A stretch of DNA of 64,000 nt, taken from NCBI GenBank assembly GCA_024195265.1, contig JAJLRJ010000009.1, forward strand, positions 30,581,210-30,645,209. Direction: 5' to 3'. The translations under genes and the position numbers were made by a program. Positions 46,701-58,400 of this stretch are shown one piece after another. This DNA is from Dendrophyllia cribrosa (Eukaryota; Cnidaria; Anthozoa; Scleractinia; Dendrophylliidae). The notes under the pieces are model-generated. The model did no database searches, was not told the origin of the DNA, and saw only the letters and a list, made by a program, of their open reading frames with translations. Positions within the stretch are counted from its first letter, which is position 1. Each line of letters begins with the position of its first letter.

Positions 46701-49439
46701 TGGAGTTTACATTCACTTTAAAGACAGTGTACTATATATTTATGTCGTAACTTACGGGCTCGTCCAGCCTCTGAAATAGGCTCTTCTACAGTGACAATGT
46801 TCTCCCCAGAACCATCAAAAGCATCAACAAAAAGCTTGCCATTTTTCTTTATCACTGCAATCTCCTCAATTGGAGCCTCTGTAAGAAACAACAATTAACA
46901 GCATGTTACAGCAACCAAGTAAATCAAAGGCTCGGCCTATGAGCCAACTCATGAATATGAAAAAACCCTTAAGTAATGGTCCTAGTAAGAACTAGGCAAC
47001 CCAACGGCAAAGAATGCAGAAAGGTGTTAATTGTGATATTGTTGAAACAGTCCACCTCATTGGCTAAAACATGGAAATCTACTATTACTTCATCAGGTAG
47101 CACATTTATTTCTCTATAGTTTACTTATTGATTCCCTTTTAGTGAAAACTATTCCGAGTTTTAATACAGCAAAATTTCTATGTGGGAAACATGAAAAATT
47201 AGAAGCCTTTCTTGGCCATTGTTTTGGAGTCTCATGATTGGATAAAATCTTGTAACACAAATTAAAGAAATATCGCTTTAAAATAAAGTTTCAGTACATT
47301 TTATTTCAAAAACGTGTTGCCATAGGTTGATGCATTCTCAGTAAAAAAATCTAAACAATCGTATGTGGGGAAAGCAAAATGCCGCAGAATAATAGAGGAT
47401 TGCCTAGTTCTTACACGCAGTGTTACTTAATGGACCCTCTCCTCTCCTATGCATTTTGCTCCATTGAACCCCCATCCCCCACCCACCCTCGGCGTCCAAC
47501 TCCCCACCCTCCCCTCCCTCCAATGCCGTCCCCATGGAAAAGGTAGGTGACCATTTGACCATTACCTATCACTTTTGAAACAGGTAAAATATATAATATT
47601 ATATGTGCAAGACTTTTATATGCACTGGTCAGCAAAATTACCAAGAAAAGTTTACAGCTGAGTGTGGAAGGAGTGAAAATTTGCATATTTGTCCCCGTCT
47701 GCTGTAACTCGTTCAACGCTTCGCATATCAGCATATCAAAACACAGAGAAGTGGGTTAAAAAATTCAGGCGCTAAGCCAAGATTTTTTAACTGACTTCAA
47801 GTTTGGATACCTGATGAAACACTTTTTTGAGTGTTTGATAATTAATAGCTTCTCAAACTGATCATTAAAGGGAGGCTTTCACGGTTCGGCGCATGTGCAA
47901 GCTATGGCGTAAGCCATTTAAATTCATTGTTTAGACCAATCGGAAGCGAGTAGATAACTCTGGCGGGAAATTTGCCTGTGAAAATGTCGCTGATTGAATG
48001 GATGATTATACATACCAATGTGCGCCATGAAAGCCACCAGAGCGTAGAATAAATCCTTTGGGTCAAAGGTTTTATTCAGTGTTGACTTTGTCGGTGTAAT
48101 ACATTGAAATTTTCTGTGAATTTTGGTCATCCTTCGCTTTGTTTGGACTAATTATAGTATGTGATTATTGAAGTAAATGTGAGTGGTTTTTGAACTGATA
48201 AAATTGGCAAGTAAGCGAATAAAGCATTTTAATCTGTGCACATGCGTCGAACCGTGAAACCCTCCCTTTAAATATAAACTATGCTTATTAAAATCGGGGT
48301 TTCAAACCACTGTTGCGCTTATGATTTTCTTTGTTCAAGCTCGATGAATTATTAATGAGTTTGAGAAGTAAATTAAGGCACATATTTCAACTAAGACCTA
48401 AAGGGATTAATTGGACAGCTGTAAGAGCAGCTTTCAATTGAGTGTCGAAAGTTATTACACAATTGCTTTGGTTTTGCATTGCTACGCTTTGTGATTGGCT
48501 AAAAAATCTCGCACCACTTTCTAGACCAATCAGAAGTAAAACCAAAACCAATGGTGACTTGCTCGCACACGTTTTCCCGCGCTTGGCGCCGCCGACATGT
48601 AATTGCTTCGAGCTCTGATTGGTTCATTGGATTGTTTACGACTGCTGTGATTGGTCAGAGTTTTAATTACTTTGGTGTTGGTTTTACGACACTCAATCGA
48701 AAACTGCTCTAATAAAATGAGTTTGTCAATGGCAGTGTTTAATGTGAGCTGGAGAGGTGTTCTGTAGGAAAATCTCAGACCTGACCAAGCCATATCTAGA
48801 TCTGAATCTAGATCTGAATCTGAATCTGAATCTGCTTCAGAGCCAGAGACACTATTAAAAACAGTTAATATTTTAAAGGCAACTGATATAACTGATTTGG
48901 GGAGCCTCAAAAAGGGAAAAGATCACCCAGCATCAAGTCAAGACAATACACTGATCAGAATGACACCCGCCACTGCCGTTCTAGAACTGCCAACAATATT
49001 AGATTTGAATAAAATCATGCAGGCTCAAACAGATGATGATGATGATGATGATTAAAAAATGACAAAGAAGTTCAATGACCTACCTAACAATGCATCAAGG
49101 GATTTAAGTTGATATGTGTCTAATATTCCATTATTCACAGCTCTGAAAAAAGAAAAATCTAAATTTAATCTTATGCACAACACCAGCAAGAAAAATTTCC
49201 AATTATAGGCTAATAAACATTTTCTTATAATTTCTTGGCTTATGTCTTCTAGGCCTCGCTATATATCAAGTTAATTTTTATATATTGAAAGAAGCGCATC
49301 ACATGCCCCACAGCTTCCCTAAAAAAACATTTACAGCTCCCTAGATCAAGTTTCTGTTTTCCTTGGGTGCCCCACTTTGACATCCTCCGCCCCACCCCCC
49401 CCCCCCCCCCCCCCACCTGAAGAATCACCACTATGACAT

Positions 49440-49471
<32 letters not shown>

Positions 49472-52400
49472 ACTAAAAGATCCCCAGTTCACTTTGGCTG
49501 TCAGCTATTCACTGGGCTGTTACAGGTCAGAGGGAAATTTCATTTAATGTTTGCAATGATCATCATGATAAAATTGGTTATTACATTGTATGTCATCAAA
49601 TATAAGTGAGAAACTACCTCAAATCTCCCACATAGTGTGTTGCCCAAGATAGACGAACCCTTGATCTGTAATGAGATGAAAAACACTATTCTCATCAATA
49701 CTTTATGCATATCATATAATTATGCAATATTTTAACAGTAGTTAGAACTCTGATGGTTAACACGCAAAGAGAACAAAAAAAACTCAACCAATATAGTTTT
49801 AACATCTGAAAATCAACAATCTGGGTGAGACAATTTTCTTGAAAAGGTTAACTAAGCATGAGCTGAGCCTAGATCTTGACTGCTCAGGCACCCATGTCAA
49901 ATTGAATGTTTCATTAATTCACCTGGAGTGGATGGTGTGTTGAGCTGAAAAATGTTTAAAAATAATATTCATTTGGTTTGTCGTGCACATGCAAAGTAAA
50001 CATTGTACAAAAATATAATTTACTGTCGTAACTGTTGAGTAAATAATAGGATGTAACAAATCAATAATATTTAATTTATTAATTCATTTCAGTCTGTGTT
50101 ATAAATGTCATGCAATAACAATTTCACACAAGCCATTTAAAATAGACATTTGACAATATTAAAAGAGTATTTTACTAACCTGGCAAACATGTGGATTAAA
50201 TTAGTTGCTCCCATTATGCTGTCCGCTGTTTCAAAAGCTGAATTACCTGTAATGATAAAACATTAAACACTTAATGACTGGTCCCGAGGGTAATGGTGCA
50301 TTTTGTTTCCCAAGGGATCAGTCATTAAGTGATTTGTTATATAGCAACACTGAAACACAACACAGTTTGAAAAACGTGCTGAACACTCAAGGTAAAAACA
50401 TCAATCACCTTTTGTCATGGTATGATCAAGTGCGCTAGCGGGCAACAGTGAAAATGTTACCTGCTTTCGCAAATGTTGCCCGCTCATGGACGTTTGGCAG
50501 GAAACAATTTGTTTGTTAGACATCATGTGACCATGAATCAACCAATGAATGCGTGCATTGCATTGACAAAAACTCCAGCTATATAACAATGTAATTTATA
50601 TGAATTGGCAAATTTATGACACAAATATACAGCAAAGATGTTTCCCTGCTAGCAGCCCTTTCCCATTAAATACCAGAAATGGAGACTCCTATAGTAGGGA
50701 ATGAAGTTGTTTAAATTGATGAAATCCCATAAAGCAACCTCTTTTGTATAATTTTATAAGAAAATCTGGTTTTATCAACTGAATTGACAATAAATTGGCC
50801 ACCATAAAGAGATTCAATTAAAAGCTGACGCTCTTCGTGCTAAGAAGTTCTAGGGACTCTCAATGGGACATTTGATGAAAACCCTGTTTAAGGGTGCGTT
50901 CCTTTGGTCGAATCCAAAAACTGATTTGTAGGGAAGGATTCTTCGGATTTGTGGTTTTCAAAGAAACGCCAATCCAGACAAAGCATTACGTCACTAAGTT
51001 TACAGCTGATGGAAGGAGCGAGTGAGTGCTCATTTGCATATCTGTCTCCGTTACCGATAACCCGTTCTTTACGCATGTGCGTATTCACGGGTTAAAAAGA
51101 ATTTGTGTCATGCTTGACTGTTGTTGAATAACTCATGGGTGACATAAAACAAAGCTACGAAAGGTATATAACATTTGTAATCGAGTGTAAGACAACATGA
51201 ACAACCGAACGGTAGAAAACAAAGAAATAAGTCAACCGTATGCAATCTTGTATAATTATTTGCTGGTGTTAAAAAAATCAGTGCCACAAAAACGAGGAAA
51301 GTTTTTATTTGCTCTAAACTATTGGCTTTTTGAAAGGAAAATTAAACAAATGCCTACCTTTCTTGGTTTTTGGAACAAAAATGGCGCCAAGAGCTGCTTT
51401 GCACACCAATATATGTCATATATGGTAAATAGAGTGTACCATATCAACTCCTAAACCCTGCTGACCACCAGTACTTTTTTCAAATCCGTTTCCCAATGGA
51501 ACGCTTGGATTTCAAATCCAAAAAATCCGGATTTGGATTGAATGACCATTGAATGAATGACCTTCCTCAGAGTGTATTTGATGGATTCAAAATCCTTTTT
51601 AGGATTCGTCCAAAATAAAAAACAGAAAATCCACTTTTGGATTCAAAAGCCAGATTTGGATTTTGACCAAAGGAATGCACCCTAAAAGCTCCCAAAAATA
51701 TCATTAACAGACCTCTTCCTATGATTAGCACTGATTGTCCCTCATAGTCATCTGGATTTGTTGAAATTTGTGAGTAGCTCTACAAAATATAACAACAAAT
51801 AGTATGTTGTGTTTATGTACAGGTAACAGAATTTTTTTTTATGCATTACAAAAATTCCACAAAAAATTATTCCAGAAATACTTTTTGGAAAAATTTCATG
51901 CAACATCAAGATTTCCAAGTACCGGTAACACATTCAATTAAATACAATAACATGTTACAAGCAATCTACGCCTAGCACATTCACTTCAGATGCACCAGGA
52001 CTTAATCATGTATAATATATAGACTGACAATGTTGGCACAATAATAATAATAACAATAATAATTATAATAACTTTAATATTTATAAAGCGCAAAATACAT
52101 GTGATCTACTACGCACAATATTGATTTACTGTATGTCAACATTTCAGACAAAAATTTAATACTACATGTTAATGTAATTTTCAGTTCTAAACTGTTCTCC
52201 TGACAGTTGCTTATAATTCAAAGTTCACAGTTTGCTGTGTTGTAGCAAAAATAAATTCCCTCCAGAAAAATTCATCTCCCCAAATTGCAAAAATAAGATC
52301 CTCCAATAAAAAAATTGACATTAAATCACACCTCTGTGTATTCGATTCCCTTGAATTTCCTGGGAAGATTTTCAGTTGCTATACCAGTGCTACAAACAGA

Positions 52401-55400
52401 GAACATAAAATAAAATAAAATTTAGTTATACAGTGGAAGCTCTCTTAACGGACACTCTCGTAAGCGGACAGCTCTGACTTATAACTTATGACTGCCTTCA
52501 CAGAACCTGTTAATGTCGCAGTTCCTTTATGTTTCATGGAAGGAAACGAGAAAAACAAACGCAATAAACAACACAATATTTGGCGTAAAGGGGAACACCG
52601 CTCCGCGATCGGCATGACAGAACGACTTCCATTGCGTGACCATAAGCCTTTCTTGTCTCCCCAGCACGAATACCCACGCTGGATCGGCTCGTAGTGCTAG
52701 GACATCAGTTAGGCTTGAGCAAGTTACAACTGCCTATACACTCTAGAACGATGCTGGCTTAAAACACTGAAGGAAGACCTTTCAGAACGCACTACAGCTA
52801 ATGAGTGAGACTTTGGACTCGAACTAGAGCTTTTATAGCCAAACATATGTCTTGACCTCAGCCAATGGAGAATTGCATACCATAGTAAGTAATGAATTCA
52901 TGTAGTGCTCGAATAGACATGAATGGGAGTATTTATAGTACTAGCCATACAGAACGGATGATATAAATGTACTAGACAGTGATGCAACAGGGCTAGGTGA
53001 ATGACCATTGTACTCCATTGTACATTGGCGACATGAAAGGCTTGTACATTGCGAACATCTGCGTAACATGAGTTATGTATCAACAATAACAACCCAACGG
53101 GGGCCTAGAGCGTCACGCTCCATTAACTGCGCTTTACAGTCTAGCAGTAAAGCTTTATTTAATTATTATTACTCCCATACAATCTTCGTATTGATACATT
53201 CTGGTAAGCGGTCATTCCCGTAAGCAGACGAGGACACTTTCAGGGGTTACAAATTTGATGTTCCTTTGTTTTAAGCTCCTGTAAGCGGACACCCACTGTT
53301 CGTCACAATGATTTTACAGTGTATTGATTACAGTGCCATATTTCAGTGTTTGTTTTGTCATCATACACATCTGGTTACATTTTGAAACACCACTTGTATG
53401 CTAACGCCTTGTGACTGGAATTACAATGTTGTCAACACAACAGTGTTGCCAAGGCCCTCAAGTTTCGATTTCAGCCATGGCAGAGACATTTTGAAACACC
53501 ACTTGTATGCTAACGCCTTGTGACTGGAATTACAATGTTGTCGCCAAGGCCCTCAAGTTTCGATTTCAGCCACGGCAGAGACATTTTAGTGTCCCCTTAA
53601 AAAATGTACTGGCAAGGAATTTCTAAGCCGTATCCAGCTTCTCCGTTCAGTCGCTTTCCCGTTACAACAGCCTTTCTTTGTTTGCTCCCGCTTTAAAAAC
53701 TTGACAACACTGATACCGAAAGATACAGTACTCATTAAAACATTTGTAACTGTATCACTGCATTTTGTTGCAGCGAGACTGTTAATGGTAATGTTGGTCG
53801 CAATTATGATTTGTTCTTTAATCACTAACGGCTAACTGCAGTATACAGTAATGTATACAGTTATTGCCATTATCACGGCATTGCATAAGGCAATGAAACA
53901 AAAAAAATAATTGCATACCGTGGTATTTTTTGCATTCCCAATGTTTTAATTGTTAGCTGGGCAAGCTCCCGTAAATGGTAATCTATCCCTTACACCTCTA
54001 GTGGCGGCTTACAAGGAACATTCTCGTAAGCGGCCAGCTCCAGTTACAGACACCTTTTTTGTGTCCTGAGGGAGTCCGCTTACGAGAGCTTCCACTGTAA
54101 TTAGAAAGGCACTGAATAACGAAAGTGAAGTTCATTTAATTTGTTTTTAATGGATTCAGAGCCACCTTAAATTTTCGAAAATTTAAGGTGGCTCTGAACC
54201 CCTTACTACAATTCATCTTAAACTTTGCAAAACATTGTATCTTGATGATAAGCTAATTACAATTTGGTAACAAAAAAATGGGGGTCACGGAGCTTGTCTT
54301 TCAGTTATAAGCACTTATAAAACCTCAAATTAAGGTTTGTAACCTGTTACATCATGACAAAGACCATAACTTGTTCAACAATGAAGAGGTGTCCGCATTA
54401 AGCAGGTGCCCCTAAGGCGGGGTTTCACTCGCAATACCCTGTGATGGAAGGCACTTTGAGAGGAAGCATAAGATTACACAGCTGTTTTCTGTCTTCTTAG
54501 TACACAACATGTACTAACATGGGGATACACTTACCTCATAATCACATTCTTGCATGTGTAACTAGTGTCATTTTGATCCTTGAGATGAAACAAAGCTTCT
54601 TCTCCTTCTCCTTTTCTTGACACAAGCTTTATGTTTGTATTGTACTGGACTTTCAATTTAAGTTTGGTGGCGTAATCATTCAAGTACCTCACCTAATAAA
54701 TAGATATTTCATAAGAATGTTTAGACATTTTAATAATTAACTAAAAGATATTTCTATTTTTCACATCATAGAGTGTAAGTTAAATTGCTTGTCCAGTGTC
54801 CACAAGCAGAGTGAATCATGCTAGGAAGACAAAACTTTTACTTACCAGGTCGTCAGCATCAGGGAAGAACTTTTTGGAGTAACGCGTCATAAGAAGAGAA
54901 TCATCATCACTGAGAAGGGAGTTCCAATCATGGCGCATGTTAAATTCTTTGTTGGTTTTTCCTGTATCAAAATAATAAATATTTAAAAATAAATTAAAAT
55001 TAAGGTAATCGTACTGCATGATTAAATAAACAAGTAAAAATACACCATAAAATCATCAAATGACATTTTGGTGACTCATACATGTATGATTATGCCATTT
55101 TCAAGTTCAAAATGATTAGAATTACATGTAACTGTCAGTCAGAGAGAGAGAGAGATTAACATAATAAATAAAAAAAAAGTATGTAATGTCACACAAATAG
55201 TTTGGCTCGAATTGAGTCTGATTTGACATTAAGAGATGGTGTCAATTCTCTGATTAGTAATAGTACATATCGTTACTTGATGGTATGAGCTAAAAAGTAT
55301 TATTTTGGAATTAAGTGGATACTGGCAATGAGATTAACTGGTAGATTCTTAAACAATTCTCCCAAATGATCCCATGTAAAAACTTTAGGAATTAATGGGC

Positions 55401-58400
55401 CTGACTGTGCCGTGATTGGTGTGATTGTGATGTGAGTAAATCCCAATCGCGCTGCAACAAACAAGTACGATCAAGAAGACTTCTAATAATTGCAGCACGA
55501 TGTCACTGCCAGTACATCATAATGCGGCAGCATGATGCGATCACGGCATCATATTCTCAATGTTTTCTAAAATCGTGGTGGCCAAAAACATGCGAAATGC
55601 ATCGCAAAAGTGACATGATCCGATCAGGCTAAAATTTTTACAGGGGATAGTATACATATAGGAAAGGGTCTAGTGAGGAGAATACAATAATTAGTGATCA
55701 GAGCATACCTGTATTCCTTTTATTGATAGATATTAACTTTCTGTGTCTTGGATACTTGACATAAAAAGCACCTGAAAAAAAAAACGTAGTTCACTGATTA
55801 CACAAAATACAAAAGACCTCAATCCATAATGTCAAAAGCTCAATTAGGGACCCAGATAATTTTTTCAAATGGGAGATTGATCAAGATTGACAGTCCATCT
55901 TAGAGAGCTGTCCATCTTAATTAGAGAGGTGTCCATCTTAGAGAGGTGTCTATCTTAATAGAGAGATGTCCATCTTAAAGGTGCGTGTATCTTAGAGAAG
56001 TGTCTATCTAAAGAAGTGTACATCTTAGAGAGGTGTCCATCTTAGAAAGGGTGTCCATCTTAGAGAGGTGTCCATCTTAGAGAAGTGTTCATATTAGATG
56101 GTGTCCATCTTAGAGGTGTCCTTCTTAGAGAGGTGTCCATCTTAGAGAGGTGTCCATTTTAGAGAGGTGTCCATTTTAGAGAGGTGTTCATCTTAGAGAA
56201 GTGTTCATCTTAGATGGTGTCCATCTTAGAGAGGTGTCCATCTTAGAGGTGTCCATCTTAGAGGTGTCCATCTTAGAAGACAGGTGTCCATCTCAGAAGA
56301 CAGGTGTCCATCTTAGACAGGTGTCCATCTTAGAGAAGTGTTCATATTAGATGGTGTCCATCTTAGAGAGGTGCCCATCTAAGAGAAGTGTCCATCTTAG
56401 AGAGTTGTCCATCTTAGAGAAGTGTTCATCTTAGATGGTGCCCATCTTAGAGAGGTGCCCATCTAAGAGAAGTGTTCATCTTAGAGAGGTGTTCATATTA
56501 GAGAGGTGTCCATCTTACAGAAGTGTTCATCTTAGAGAAGTGTTTATCTTAGATGGTGTCCATCTTAGAGAGGTGCCCATCTAGGGGAAGTGTACATCTT
56601 AGAGAGGTGTTCATCTTAGAGAGGTGTCCATCTTAGAGAAGTGTTCATCTTAGATGGTGTCCATCTTAGAGAGGTGTTCATCTTAGAGAGGTGTCCATCT
56701 TAGAGAGGTGTCCATCTTAGAGAGGCGTCCATCTTAGAGAGGTGTCCATCTTTAGAGAGGTTTCACAAATCCTATCTTAGAGAGGTGTCCATCTTACAGA
56801 TGGTTCTATCTTAGGCAAGTGCTACAGATCTTATCTTAGAGATGTTTCCATCTTAGAGAAAGGTTTCCATCATAGAGGTGTCCATCTTAGAGAAGTGTTC
56901 ATCCAAGATGGTGTCCATCTTAGAGAGGTGTTCATCTTAGAGAGGTGTTCATCTTAGACAGGTGTCCATCTTAGAGAGGTGTACATTTTAGAGAGGAGTT
57001 CATCTTTAGTTAGAGAAGTGTTTATCTTAGATGGTGTCCATCTTAGTGAGGTGTCCATCTTAGAGAGGTGTTCATCTTAGAGGTGTCCATCTTAGAGAGG
57101 TGTTCATCTTAGAGAGGTGTCCATCTTAGAGAGGTGTCCATCTTAGAGAGGTGCCCATCTAAGAGAAGTGTCTACTTAGAGGTGTGTGTATTTCCTATGG
57201 AGGGAAGCTGTTACTATGCAAGAGACCTGTCCATATGGAGAATAGCTGTTGGTATAGGGAGAACTTTCTGTGGTAATCAGCTGAAAATCTGAAAAATGGT
57301 GATGTGATAATTATTGTTCAGATACACGTCTATGTTTTCGTCCTGATCACTGGGACTGCCCTGTTGGTATGTAAAAATTTGTAGCCCAGTTACCAGAATT
57401 TGTCTGTGTGTTTATAACCAAGATCTTGGTAACGGGTAGAATTTTTACAAAGGAAGTTACAATTAGTGAAGATCTCTGTTAACCATGTCAGTGGGTTCAA
57501 TTTTAAATAACCCTTTGTTCACTATAAAACAGTAACCAAGCAAATGGGTATCTGCAAAAGAATTTATTAAAGCATGAAGCCACTGAAATTATCACTGAAA
57601 GATACAGTAACTGAAACCTACTTAGAGCTTGACTAAAAGCTAGGATATGAATTAATCAGCAAAAAAAGTGACAGACAGCATTGCTCTCTTATCAGTAAAT
57701 GCACTTTACACATGAATGCCCATGAATGAAGATTGCATGTATATTCCATTCTTAAATTAGATCACTGTAACTTCGCAGATACGAATAATCAGTAAATTTT
57801 TCATAGAATGAAATCGAAGAATGGCCACCTAATCAATGAATAGTTGAAGTTGTGTGTTCACAAATGAAGTGCGTTGACTGTGAAAAATTGCGTGCATGCA
57901 CCCAACATCAGTACAGTGAACGAAATCAATATCAAGAAGGCCATCATGCTTTGGTGATAGTTGTTTCATTTTTTGAAGTTATTTGTATTAACACATTTGC
58001 CATGTTTGTAATCTGCAAAATGGGGTGATACATGTAGAGAAGTGGGTAAAAACAGATGTTCACGCAGATGCTGATTACATTCGTGCAGCTGTTTTGACAG
58101 AGAACAAATAAAATAATAAAAAAGGTAAATCTAATATTTACTTATTTGTTCTATGTATAGAAAAATAACTTATCTCATACACTAATATATCCTGCACGTT
58201 TTAATAATTTAAAAGCTCAACAAATCAAAACTGAGTTCAACATTGAAAATTGTGTATAATCAAAATCACCTGCTTAGGCCAATTTTAGCATTTAACAATA
58301 AATAATACTTTCTTTAGCAACAAGGATTATTAGGGATATATATTGACTGATGAATATTTTTGCAAGGAAATACAAGTCTGGTGAAAATAAAGTTTGTTTT

